Shown here piece by piece: positions 47,501 through 60,445 of a stretch of DNA of 64,000 nt. A program made the translations under genes and the position numbers. The notes under the pieces are model-generated. The model was given only the letters and a program-made list of their open reading frames with translations. It searched no databases and was not told the origin of the DNA. The DNA is taken from the NCBI RefSeq assembly GCF_963678635.1, contig NC_087065.1, positions 17,040,458 through 17,104,457 of the forward strand, read 5' to 3'. Origin of the DNA: Symsagittifera roscoffensis (taxonomy: Eukaryota > Xenacoelomorpha > Acoela > Convolutidae). Numbering within the stretch: position 1 is the stretch's first letter; each line of letters begins with the position of its first letter.

Positions 47501-48864
47501 TCAAGTGTGATCCTCCACACAAGTATTCAGTTTAAATTAAAATTGCTAAGCGTTGCATGTGAACTGCTCGACTCTAATTGACTGAAAATTCTCAATTTAG
47601 GAGGGGGAGGAAGATGTTAACTTAGTCCTAAAAATTTTATAAGATTCTTGTAAGAATCTTATGAGCCAATACATTTACCTTGTAAGTTCGTATACGAAAA
47701 AATTATGATGTAAAATTCTTGAGAAGAAAAAAAATACAATGTAAGGTTTTTTTATAAGACAATGACTTACGATAGCATTCTTTTGATGACTAATAGATTA
47801 TTTTGTAAAAAAAATAATAAGGAAGTTTTTGCTTTTTTTTAGTGTTTCAGTACTGTATAGTTTCTGTTGATCTGTAGCATACAATTAGTAAAATCTCGCA
47901 CCGAAGGCTGCTGGCATTTGTTCTATGTTCTGCTCATAACGAGAGACGCATGCAAAATTTACAGGATGGTATGGCCATCAAGATTCTGTAGGCCATGAAG
48001 TAGACAATCATTTGTCAGCTTATCTATTGTTGATAGTGGTCACATCTTCGAACTGTTTTTTTGCTGTGCGCATTCTTTAATGCTGCTTTTAGTGTTTGAT
48101 TTTCTCCTTTTAATTTTACTTACCTTGTAATTACAATTTGTAATTTTACTTACCTTGACTTCGTAATTCCTTCTTCGTTTGTTTTTTGCTTCGCAAAAAA
48201 ATTTCCTCGGCCCAAATAATTTTGGCCTAAATTTTTATTGCCCTTAAAAACTAATTTTTGGTAATTTTAAGGGAAACACAATTCTAAAACTCCACTTAGC
48301 ATTTTTTAAGCTGGCTGAATAATTACCAATCGGTTTGTTGAAATTTCTTGTTTTTATTATGGAAAATTATTTCCAAATTTTTTAGAAAAATTTAGGTTTT
48401 TCCCAGAAACTTCCACTAAATTTCAAAACAGGGGTATCAATTAAAAGACCGCCTTATCATATGTATGCTTGTATACTCCCCAGAATCTCTTTTAAGTTGA
48501 TTCCTCTGCTTAAAGCCTCTGAAAAAGTCTGTGTGGAAATAATTGAACCATGTTTTCGATTTTTTTTTTCGTTTTCTCGAAAAGTAACCCTCTCACATCT
48601 GATTCTTTGATTTCGAGAAAAAAAGAAGAAAAAAAAAACAGTTTTGAAAAGCTTCCTGCATGAGCAGCTAAATTTTTCGCTCATAAATTATGGCCCTTGT
48701 AATATTCAAACTTTGATTTTTGACCGTTTTCTAACTTTTTGATTTTCTCTAAAACTACCCTGCCAAATCTGAGATTTTGAGTTCACTTCAATGAACGGGT
48801 TGTGGAAAACTCATTTGATTATTTTCATTTTTTTCTGACACCTAAAGTTACGGCAATCAGAAAA
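41517..48864. repeat. 7.35-kb tandem unit, copy 3 (distal)
   Basis: About 7348 bp. Private changes include an extra G near 42042, CTCATTGGG to CTCACTGGG near 43213, two changes near 46960-46975 and GTGTGG to GTATGG near 47970. Its right end does not stop at a junction but continues directly into the 2-kb satellite array, placing the duplication edge inside a satellite unit. Confidence 0.92.
41562..43852 (-). CDS. duplicate KIND exons 1-3, copy 3
   Basis: Exons at 43852-43481, 42757-42341 and 41742-41562, again without change in predicted protein. This is the most distal 5' block, about 15 kb upstream of exon 4. The same phase constraints apply as for copy 2. Confidence 0.7.
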
Positions 48865-51800
48865 GAAAAAAAATTTTGACCATTTTGATTAAAGTTTTTG
48901 ATTTTTCTCAAGAAATACCCTCTTCAGTCTGAGATTTTGTGTTCAATTAAAGGTACATTTTGATTGAATCTTCTGCGCAAATCACTACCCCTATTTCTTC
49001 ACACAAAAATTTTTAGTTCTCGGAAATGTTAAACTTGTGATTTGTGGACTTTTTTTGGTGTTTTCTCGCTAACTATCTCGCCAAATCTGATATCATAGGT
49101 TTAATTGACACAATAGGTTATTTAAAGCCACCTTTACAAATGGCTAAGCCCCGTGAGTTTCAAAAAAAAGGATGGCCTTCAAATAACTCAAGGTTTTGAA
49201 AGCTTTTGACTTAACGCAAAAACTACCGTGTCAATTCTCAGCTTGTGTTTTATCGAGAAACCCTGTTTTGGGACTCTCCTCTGCTTCAGCGGCTAGAACT
49301 TTTGATTAATTTTACAAAATTTTTGATTTTTTTCTTGACCGTTCTTAGAAAATTTTTGGAATATACACAATCAAATCTGAGATGAAAAGTTTAATTGAAA
49401 GAACCGGTTAAGACAGTTGTTCAAGTCCATGTTTTTAATTCGTGTAGAATATTCCTGTGTCTTAGTGAAAAAAAAATCGGATAAAATTAACATACTTCCC
49501 CTAAAAGAGATCAAATTGTGATCCTCCACAAGAGTATTCAATTTAAATTAAAATTGCTAAGCGTTGCATGTGAACTGCTCGACTCTAATTAACTGAAAAA
49601 GCTCAATTCAGGAGGGGGGAGGAGGATGTTAACTTATCCTAAAAATTGTATAAGATTCTTGTAAGAATCTTATGAGCCAATACATTTACCTTGTAAATTC
49701 GTATACGAAAAAAATCATGATGTAAAATTCTTTTAAGAAAAAAAACATAAAGTAGGGTTTTTTATAAGACAATGAATTACAATAGCATTCTTTTAATGAC
49801 TAATAGTTTATTTTGTAATAAAAAATAAGGCAGTTTTTGCTTTTTTAGTGTTTCAATACTGTATAGTTTCTGTTGATCTCTAGCAAGATCTCATTAGTAA
49901 AATCTCGCATCGAAGACTGCTGCCACTTGTTCTGTGTTCTGCCCATAACGAGAGACGCATACAAAGTTTACTGGATGGCGTGGCCATCAAGATTCTGCCG
50001 GCCATCAATTAGACAATTATTCGTCTGCTGATCTGTTGTTGATAGTGGTCACATCTTCGAACTGTTCTTTTTTGCTGTGAGCATTCTTTAATGCTGCTTT
50101 CAGTGTTTGATTTACTCTTTGTAATTTTATTTGCCTTGAAATCACAATTTGTAATTTTACTTACCTTGGTTCGTAATTCCTTCTTCGTTTGTTTTTTAAT
50201 TCGCTAAAAAATTTCCTCGGCCCAAATAATTTTGGCCTAATTTTTTATTACCCCTATAAACTAATTTTTGGTGATTTTAAGGGAAACACAATTATAAAAT
50301 CCAATTAGCATTTTTTATGCTGGCTGAATAATTACCAATCGGTTTGTTGAAATTTCTTGTTTTTATTATGGAAAATTATTTCCAAATTTATTAGAAAAAT
50401 TTAGGTTTTTCCCAGAAACTTCCACTAAATTTCAAAACAGGGGTATCAATTAAAAGACCGCCTTATCATATGTATACTTGTATACTCCCAAGAATCTCTT
50501 TTAACCTGATTCCTCTGCTTAAAGCCTCTGAAAAAGTTTGTGTTGAAATATTTGACCCATGTTTTTGATTTTTTTTTCGTTTTCTCAAAAAGTCTCACAT
50601 CTGATTCTTTATTTTCGAAGAAAAAAAGACAAAAAACAGTTTTGAAAAGCTTCCTGCATGAGCGGCTAAATTTTTTGCTCATAAATTATGGCCCTAGGAA
50701 AATTCAAACTTTATTTTTGACCGTTTTCTATTTTTTTGATTTTCTCTAAAACTACCCTGCCAAATCTGATATTTTGAGTTCACTTCAATGAACAAGTTGT
50801 GGAAAACTCATTTGAATGTTTTCATTTTTTTTCTGACACCCAAATTTACGGCAATCAGAAAAGAAAAAAATTTTTGACCATTTTCATTAAAGTTTTTGAT
50901 TTTTCTCAAGAAATACGCTCTTCAGTCTGAGATTTTGTGTTCAATCAAAGTTACATTTTGAATGAATCTTCTGCGCAAATCACTACCCCTATTTCTTCAC
51001 ACAAAAATTCTTAGTTCTCGGAAATGTTAAACTTGTGATTTGTGGACTTTTTTTGGACTTTTCTCGCTAACTATCTCGCCAAATCTGATATCATAGGTTT
51101 AATTGACACAATAGGTTGTTGAAAGCCACCTTTACGAATGGCTAAGCCCCGTGAGTTTCGAAACAAAAAGTTTGGCCTTCAAATAACTCAAAATTTGAAA
51201 GCTTTTGACTTTACGCAAAAACTACCGTGCCAATTCTCAGGTTGTGTCCTATCGAGAAACCCTGTTTTGGGAATCTCCTCTGCTTCAGCGGCTGGAACTT
51301 TTGATCAATTTTAGAAAATTTTTGATTTTTCTTAACCTTTCTTAGAAGATTTTTGGAATATACACAATCAAATCTGAGATGAAAAGTTTAATTGAAAGAA
51401 CCGGTTAAGACAGTTGTTCAAGTCCATGTTTTTAATTCGTGTAGGATATTCCCGTGTCTTAGTGAAAATAAAAATCGGACAAAATTAACATACCTCCCCT
51501 AAAAGAGATCAAATTGTGATCCTCCACACCAGTATTCAATTTAAATTAAAATTGCTAAGCGTTGCATGTGAACTGCTCGACTCTAATTAACTGAAAAAGC
51601 TCAATTTAGGAGGGGGGAGGAGGATGTTAACTTATCCTAAAATTTTATAAGATTCTTGTAAGAATCTTATGAGCCAATACATTTACCTTGTAAGTTCGTA
51701 TACCAAAAAAATCATGATGTTAAACTCTTTCAAGAAAATATATATAAAGTAAGGTTTTTTATTAGACAATGACTTACGATAGCATTCTTTTAATGACTAA

Positions 51801-54800
51801 TAGTTTTTTAATTCTGTAATAAAAAATAAGGCAGTTTTTGCTTTTTTAGTGTTTCAGTACTGTATAGTTTCTGTTGATCTCTAGCAAGATCTCATTAGTA
51901 AAATCTCGCATCGAAGACTGCTGCCACTTGTTCTGTGTTCTGCCCATAACGAGAGACGCATACAAAGTTTACTGGATGGCGTGGCCATCAAGATTCTGCC
52001 GGCCATCAATTAGACAATTATTCGTCTGCTGATCTGTTGTTGATAGTGGTCACATCTTCGAACTGTTTTTTTTTGCTGTGAGCATTCTTTAATGCTGCTT
52101 TCAGTGTTTGATTTACTCTTTGTAATTTTATTTGCCTTGAAATCACAATTTGTAATTTTACTTACCTTGGTTCGTAATTCCTTCTTCGTTTGTTTTTTGC
52201 TTCGCAAAAAAATTTCCTCGGCCCAAATAATTTTGGCCTAAATTTTTATTGCCCTTAAAAACTAATTTTTGGTGATTTTAAGGGAAACACAATTATAAAA
52301 ATCCACTTAGCATTTTTTAAGCTGGCTGAATAATTACCAATCGGTTTTGTTGAAATTTCTTGTTTTTATTATGGAAAATTATTTCCAAATTTATTAGAAA
52401 AATTTAGGTTTTTCCCAGAAACTTCCACTAAATTTCAAAACAGGGGTATCAATTAAAAGACCGCCTTATCATATGTATACTTGTATACTCCCAAGAATCT
52501 CTTTTAACCTGATTCCTCTGCTTAAAGCCTCTGAAAAAGTTTGTGTTGAAATATTTGACCCATGTTTTCGATTTTTTTTTCGTTTTCTCAAAAAGTAACC
52601 CTTTCACATCTGATTCTTTGGTTTCGAAGAAAAAAAGACAAAAAACAGTTTTAAAAAGCTTCCTGCATGAGCGGCTTAATTTTTTATAAATAAATTATGG
52701 CCCTAGGAAAATTCAAACTTTATTTTTGACCGTTTTCTATTTTTTTGATTTTCTCTAAAACTACCCTGCCAAATCTGATATTTTGAGTTCACTTCAATGA
52801 ACAAGTTGTGGAAAACTCATTTGATTGTTTTCATTTTTTTCTGACACCCAAATTTACGGCAATCAGAAAAGAAAAAAATTTTTGACCATTTTCATTAAAG
52901 TTTTTGATTTTTCTCAAGAAATACCCTCTTCAGTCTGAGTTTTTGTGTTCAATCAAAGTTACATTTTGAATGAATCTTCTGCGCAAATCACTACCCCTAT
53001 TTCTTCACACAAAAATTGTTAGTTCTCGGAATTGTTAAACTTGTGATTTGTGGACTTTTTTTGGACTTTTCTCGCTAACTATCTCGCCAAATCTGATATC
53101 ATAGGTTTAATTGACACAATAGGTTGTTGAAAGCCACCTTTACGAATGGCTAAGCCCCGTGAGTTTCGAAACAAAAAGTTTGGCCTTCAAATAACTCAAA
53201 ATTTGAAAGCTTTTGATTTTATGCAAAAACTACCGTGCCAATTCTCAGGTTGTGTCCTATCGAGAAACCCTGTTTTGGGAAGCTCCTCTGCTTCAGCGGC
53301 TAGACCTTTTGATCAATTTTAGAAAATTTTTGATTTTTCTTAACCGTTCTTAGAAGATTTTTGGAATATACACAATCAAATCTGAGATGAAAAGTTTAAT
53401 TGAAAGAACCGGTTAAGACAGTTGTTCAAGTCCATGTTTTTAATTCGTGTAGAATATTCCTGTGTCTTAGTGAAAAAAAAATCGGATAAAATTAACATAC
53501 TTCCCCTAAAAGAGATCAAATTGTGATCCTCCACAAGAGTATTCAATTTAAATTAAAATTGCTAAGCGTTGCATGTGAACTGCTCGACTCTAATTAACTG
53601 AAAAAGCTCAATTTAGGAGGGGGGAGGAGGATGTTAACTTATCCTAAAATTTTATAAGATTCTTGTAAGAATCTTATGAGCCAATACATTTACCTTGTAA
53701 GTTCGTATACCAAAAAAATCATGATGTTAAAATCTTTCAAGAAAAAATATATAAAGTAAGGTTTTTTATTAGACAATGACTTACGATAGCATTCTTTTAA
53801 TGACTAATAGTTTATTCTGTAATAAAAAATAAGGCAGTTTTTGCTTTTTTAGTGTTTCAGTACAGTATAGTTTCTGTTGATCTCTAGCAAGATCTCATTA
53901 GTAAAATCTCGCACCGAAGACTGCTGCCACTTGTTCTGTGTTCTGCCTATAACGAGAGACGCATACAAAGTTTACTGGATGGCGTGGCCATCAAGATTCT
54001 GCTTGCCATCAATTAGACAATTATTTGTCTGCTGATCTGTTGTTGATAGTGGTCACATCTTCGAACTGTTTTATTTTGCTGCGAGCATTCTTTAATGCTG
54101 CTTTCAGTGTTTGATTTACTCCTTGTAATTTTATTTGCCTTGAAATCACAATTTGTAATTTTACTTACCTTGGTTCGTAATTCCTTCTTCGTTTGTTTTT
54201 TAATTCGCTAAAAAATTTCCTCGGCCTAAATCATTTTGGCCTAATTTTTTATTGCCCTTATAAACTAGTTTTTGGTGATTTTAAGGGAAACACAATTTTA
54301 AAACTCGTTGCATTTTTTAAGCTGGCTGAATAATTACCAATCGGTTTGTTGAAATTTCTTGTTTTTATTATGGAAAAATATTTTCCCTATTTATTAGAAA
54401 AATTTAGGTTTTTCCCAGAAACTTCCACTAAATTTCAAAACAGGGGTATCAATTAAAAGACCACCTTATCATATGTATACTTGTATACTCCCAAGAATCT
54501 CTTTTAACCTGATTCCTCTGCTTAAAGCCTCTGAAAAAGTTTGTGTTGAAATATTTGACCCATGTTTTCAATTTTTTTTTCGTTTTCTCAAAAAGTAACC
54601 CTCTCACATCTGATTCTTTGGTTTCGAAGAAAAAAAGACAAAAAACAATTTTGAAAAGCTTCCTGCATGAGCGGCTTAATTTTTTTTTAAATAAATTATG
54701 GCCCTAGGAAAATTCAAACTTTATTTTTGACCGTTTTCTGTTTTTTTGATTTTCTCTAAAACTACCCTGCCAAATATGATATTTTGAGTTCACTTCAATG

Positions 54801-57800
54801 AACAAGTTGTGGAAAACTCATTTGAATGTTTTCATTTTTTTCTGACACCCAAATTTACGGCAATCAGAAAAGAAAAAAATTTTTGACCATTTTCATTAAA
54901 GTTTTTGATTTTTCTCAAGAAATACCCTCTTCAGTCTGAGATTTTGTGTTCAATCAAAGTTACATTTTGAATGAATCTTCTGCGCAAATCACTACCCCGA
55001 TTTCTTCACACAAAAATTGTTAGTTCTCGGAAATGTTAAACTTGTGATTTGTGGACTTTTTTTGGACTTTTCTCGCTAACTATCTCGCCAAATCTGATAT
55101 CATAGGTTTAATTGACACAATAGGTTGTTGAAAGCCAACTTTACGAATGGCTAAGCCCCGTGAGTTTCGAAACAAAAAGTTTGGCCTTCAAATAATTCAA
55201 AGTTTTGAAAGCTTTTGAGTTTACGCAAAAACTACCCTGCCAATTCTCAGGTTGTGTTCTATCGAGAAACCCTGTTTTGGGAATCTCCTCTGCTTCAGCG
55301 GCTAGACCTTTTGATCAATTTTAGAAAATTTTTGATTTTTCTTAACCGTTCTTAGAAGATTTTTGGAATATACACAATCAATTCTGAGATGAAAAGTTTA
55401 ATTGAAAGAACCGGTTAAGACAGTTGTTCAAGTCCATGTTTTTAATTCGTGTAGGATATTCCCGTGTCTTAGTGAAAATAAAAATCGGACAAAATTAACA
55501 TACCTCCCCTAAAAGAGATCAAATTGTGATCCTCCACACCAGTATTCAATTTAAATTAAAATTGCTAAGCGTTGCATGTGAACTGCTTGACTCTAATTAA
55601 TTGAAAAAGCTCAATTTAGGAGGGGGGAGGAGGATGTTAATTTATCCTAAAATTTTATAAGGTTCTTGCAAGAATCTTATGAGCCAATACATTTACCTTG
55701 TAAGTTCGTATACCAAAAAAATCATGATGTTAAACTATTTTAAGAAAAAATATATAAAATAAGGTTTTTTATTAGACAATGACTTACGATAGCATTCTTT
55801 TAATGACTAATAGTTTATTCTGTAATAAAAAATAAGGCAGTTTTTGCTTTTTTAGTGTTTCAGTACAGTATAGTTTCTGTTGATCTCTAGCAAGATCTCA
55901 TTAGTAAAATCTCGCACCGAAGACTGCTGCCACTTGTTCTGTGTTCTGCCTATAACGAGAGACGCATACAAAGTTTACTGGATGGCGTGGCCATCAAGAT
56001 TCTGCTTGCCATCAATTAGACAATTATTTGTCTGCTGATCTGTTGTTGATAGTGGTCACATCTTCGAACTGTTTTATTTTGCTGCGAGCATTCTTTAATG
56101 CTGCTTTCAGTGTTTGATTTACTCCGTGTAATTATATTTGCCTTGAAATCACAATTTGTAATTTTACTTACCTTGGTTCGTAATTCCTTCTTCGTTTGTT
56201 TTTTAATTTGCTAAAAAATTTCCTCGGCCTAAATCATTTTGGCCTAATTTTTTATTGCCCATATAAACTAGTTTTTGGTGATTTTAAGGGAAACACAATT
56301 TTAAAAATCGTAGCATTTTTTAAGCTGGCTGAATAATTACCAATCGGTTTGTTGAAATTTCTTGTTTTTATTATGGAAAAATATTTCCAAATTTATTAGA
56401 AAAGTTTAGGTTTTTCCCAGAAACTTCCACTAAATTTCAAAACAGGGGTATCAATTAAAAGACCGCCTTATCATATGTATACTTGTATACTCCCAAGAAT
56501 CTCTTTTAACCTGATTCCTCTGCTTAAAGCCTCTGAAAAAGTTTGTGTTGAAATATTTGACCCATGTTTTCGATTTTTTTTTCGTTTTCTCAAAAAGTCT
56601 CACATCTGATTCTTTATTTTCGAAGAAAAAAAGACAAAAAACAGTTTTGAAAAGCTTCCTGCATGAGCGGCTAAATTTTTTGCTCATAAATTATGGCCCT
56701 AGGAAAATTCAAACTTTATTTTTGACCGTTTTCTATTTTTTTGATTTTCTCTAAAACTACCCTGCCAAATCTGATATTTTGAGTTCACTTCAATGAACAA
56801 GTTGTGGAAAACTCATTTGAATGTTTTCATTTTTTTTCTGACAGCCAAATTTACGGCAATCAGAAAAGAAAAAAATTTTTTGACCATTTTCATTAAAGTT
56901 TTTGATTTTTCTCAAGAAATACGCTCTTCAGTCTGAGATTTTGTGTTCAATCAAAGTTACATTTTGAATGAATCTTCTGCGCAAATCACTACCCCTATTT
57001 CTTCACACAAAAATTCTTAGTTCTCGGAAATGTTAAACTTGTGATTTGTGGACTTTTTTTGGACTTTTCTCGCTAACTATCTCGCCAAATCTGATATCAT
57101 AGGTTTAATTGACACAATAGGTTGTTGAAAGCCACCTTTACGAATGGCTAAGCCCCGTGAGTTTCGAAACAAAAAGTTTGGCCTTCAAATAATTCAAAGT
57201 TTTGAAAGCTTTTGAGTTTACGCAAAAACTACCGTGCCAATTCTCAGGTTGTGTTCTATCGAGAAACCCTGTTCCCGGAATCTCCTCTGCTTCAGCGGCT
57301 AGACCTTTTGATCAATTTTAGAAAATTTTTGATTTTTCTTAACCGTTCTTAGAAGATTTTTGGAATATACACAATCAAATCTGAGATGAAAAGTTTAATT
57401 GAAAGAACCGGTTAAGACAGTTGTTCAAGTCCATGTTTTTAATTCGTGTAGAATATTCCTGTGTCTTAGTGAAAAAAAAAATCGGATAAAATTAACATAC
57501 TTCCCCTAAAAGAGATCAAATTGTGATCCTCCACAAGAGTATTCAATTTAAATTAAAATTGCTAAGCGTTGCATGTGAACTGCTCGACTCTAATTAACTG
57601 AAAAAGCTCAATTTAGGAGGGGGGAGGAGGATGTTAACTTATCCTAAAATTTTATAAGATTCTTGTAAGAATCTTATGAGCCAATACATTTACCTTGTAA
57701 GTTCGTATACCAAAAAAATCATGATGTTAAAATCTTTCAAGAAAAAATATATAAAGTAAGGTTTTTTATTAGACAATGACTTACGATAGCATTCTTTTAA

Positions 57801-59417
57801 TGACTAATAGTTTATTCTGTAATAAAAAATAAGGCAGTTTTTGCTTTTTTAGTGTTTCAGTACAGTATAGTTTCTGTTGATCTCTAGCAAGATCTCATTA
57901 GTAAAATCTCGCACCGAAGACTGCTGCCACTTGTTCTGTGTTCTGCCTATAACGAGAGACGCATACAAAGTTTACTGGATGGCGTGGCCATCAAGATTCT
58001 GCTTGCCATCAATTAGACAATTATTTGTCTGCTGATCTGTTGTTGATAGTGGTCACATCTTCGAACTGTTTTATTTTGCTGCGAGCATTCTTTAATGCTG
58101 CTTTCAGTGTTTGATTTACTCCTTGTAATTTTATTTGCCTTGAAATCACAATTTGTAATTTTACTTACCTTGGTTCGTAATTCCTTCTTCGTTTGTTTTT
58201 TAATTTGCTAAAAAATTTCCTCGGCCTAAATCATTTTGGCCTAATTTTTTATTGCCCTTATAAACTAATTTTTGGTGATTTTAAGGGAAACACAATTTTA
58301 AAACTCGTAGCAATTTTTAAGCTGGCTGAATAATTACCAATCGGTTTGTTGAAATTTCTTGTTTTTATTATGGAAAATTATTTCCAAATTTATTAGAAAA
58401 ATTTATGTTTTTCCCAGAAACTTCCACTAAATTTCAAAACAGGGGTATCAATTAAAAGACCGCCTTATCATATGTATGCTTGTATACTCCCAAGAATCTC
58501 TTTTAACCTGATTCCTCTGCTTAAAGCCTCTGAAAAAGTCTGCGTGAAAATATTTGACCCACGTTTTCGAATTTTTTTTCGTTTTCTCGAAAAGTAACCC
58601 TTTCGCATCTGATTCTTTGGTTTCAAGGAAAAAGAAAAAAAAACAGTTTTGTAAAGCTTCCTGCATGAGCGGCTAATTTTTTTGCTCATAAATTATGGCC
58701 CTAGGAATATTCTAACTTTGATTTTTGACCGTTTTCTAACTTTTTGATTTTCTCTAAACTACCCTGCCAAATCTGATATTTTGAGTTCACTTCAATGAAC
58801 GGGTTGTGGAAATTTCATTTGAATGTTTTCATTTTTTTCTGACACCCAAAGTTACGGTAATCAGAAAAGAAAATTTTTTTTGACGACCATTTGGATGAAA
58901 GTTTTTGATTTTTCTCAAGAAAGACCCTATTCAGTCTGAGATTTTGTGTTCAATCAAAGTTACATTTTGAATGAATCTTCTGCCCTATTTCTTCACACAA
59001 AAATTTAAAGTTATCGGAAATGTTTAACTTGTGATTTGTGGACTTTTTTTGGACTTTTCTTGCTAACTATCTCAACAAATCTGATATCATAGGTTTAATT
59101 GACACAATAGGTTGTTGAAAGCCACCTTTACGAATGGCTTAGCCCCGTGAGTTTCAAAAAAAAGTATGGCTTTCAAATAACTCAAAGTTTTGAAAGCTTT
59201 TGACTTTACGCAAAAACTACCGTGCCAATTCTCAGGTTGTGTTCTATCGAGAAACCCTGTTTTGGGAATCTCCTCTGCTTCAGCGGCTAGACCTTTTGAT
59301 CAATTTTAGAAAATTTTTGATTTTTCTTAACCGTTCTTAGAAGATTTTTGGAATATACACAATCAAATCTGAGATGAAAAACTTAATTGAAAGAACCGGT
59401 TAAGACAGTTGTTCAAG
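47414..59417. repeat. satellite array: six head-to-tail units of about 2.0 kb
   Basis: Unit starts (GTCCATRTTTTTAATTCGTG) are at 47414, 49425, 51422, 53430, 55432 and 57429; the last ends at 59417. Lengths are 1988-2011 bp. Neighbours differ by a few percent, more than the 7.35-kb copies. The right 0.8-0.9 kb of each unit is itself a run of degenerate 150-170 bp monomers, with starts such as CCTGCCAAATCTGATA, TCGCCAAATCTGATATC and CCGTGCCAATTCTCAG. The left part holds a 24-bp palindrome and a strong 5' splice-site-like motif on the minus strand. There is no long open frame; short frames in different units are not conserved. Confidence 0.88.
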
Positions 59418-59932
59418 CAGAAGCGATGGCTCCTTAATTTTTAAAAGAGAAATTTTACCTCGTTGGGAAAATAGACTATCTCAAAATTTTGTACTCGTCT
59501 CACTTATGTTATCAGAGAAAAACTAAGGTTTTGGACAAAGTCCAAGTTTTGAAATCACATTTTTTGAAAAAAGTATAGCAAACTCATTCATTATCAAGCA
59601 CGTATCTCCAGCGTTAGCTGGGCCCTTAGCTGTTTTTTCTCGAGACATAAGAAAGTTTTGGCTCACCTAGTTTTTTTTATGTTTGTGTTGTTTGTATCGC
59701 GTCTAAAATATGCTACTGGTTTTGAGATTTTTTAATTTTTGATCGACTTAAAAGTATTATAAAATTTCGGTTAAAAGTTTTAAGATTTTCTTTTATTCCG
59801 GGTTGACAAAAAAGCGAGTAACACAATTTCACACGCATGAAACTAGCACCTTACATGTCGATAAAGTTGTCTAGTATTTCTGCGCTAATTTTTTCGTGGC
59901 GTAAAAATGTGTGACTGGCGTTTGTTCTATGT
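59418..59932. other. right flank of the satellite array, no gene
   Basis: AT-rich unique sequence beginning CAGAAGCGATGGC. Nothing recognised. Confidence 0.45.
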
Positions 59933-59966
59933 TATGAAATGGTGCATATTCTAGCACCATTTCATA
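59933..59966. repeat. 13-bp inverted repeat (hairpin)
   Basis: TATGAAATGGTGC, 8-nt loop ATATTCTA, GCACCATTTCATA: perfect arms. Confidence 0.9.
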
Positions 59967-59998
59967 GCATATTCTTCATACCACTTTGTAAATTGTAA

Positions 59999-60043
59999 GC
60001 GGATTCTGCAACAGGCCAAAAACCGAATTGTTGCAGAATCCGC
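59999..60043. repeat. 14-bp inverted repeat (hairpin)
   Basis: GCGGATTCTGCAAC, 17-nt loop, GTTGCAGAATCCGC: perfect arms. Only 32 bp from the preceding hairpin. A third related string, TTGCAGGATCCGC, occurs near 60140. Confidence 0.9.
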
Positions 60044-60445
60044 ATTTTCCTGTTTTTCTTTGTTTTTTTTTGCTGTTTTGGAATCCATGGACAAAAAGCT
60101 AAGCATTGTATTGATCAAAATTGCTCCAAAAACAGGCAATTTTGCAGGATCCGCACAAAATTATGTGGAATCCAGAAGAGTTTGTGTAAAGATTAGTAAA
60201 AATAAAGGAAAAAGGATATCATAGAAAAAAGGACCCGAGAGTTTTATTACTTCGGGTACGCAAATGAATACTTCGGAATCTTTCAAGGATAGCATGAAGA
60301 TTATTTGGCCGAGCATTTTGAGGGCTGCGGATTGGTTGCTCAAACCCAATCAATAGGTTAAAAAAATTAGTTCAAACAGTCTAACATCTCTTATTTCGAC
60401 TGGGAAAACGGAGCATCGATTTTATGTGTAGGCGTTTGCCATAAC
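60044..60445. other. no recognised gene
   Basis: Only chance minus-strand frames (60139-59951, 60349-60161). Nothing recognised apart from the GGATCCGC string noted with the hairpin. Confidence 0.4.

Noticed and set aside
50446..50682. Short minus-strand frames at the same place in several satellite units
   Set aside because: Frame and length change between units because of small indels, and the peptides are Phe/Lys-rich as expected from AT-rich DNA. Not conserved as protein.
47414..59417. Array considered as a CRISPR-like or phage repeat structure
   Set aside because: Units are 2 kb, lack short repeats separated by unique spacers, and the setting is eukaryotic.
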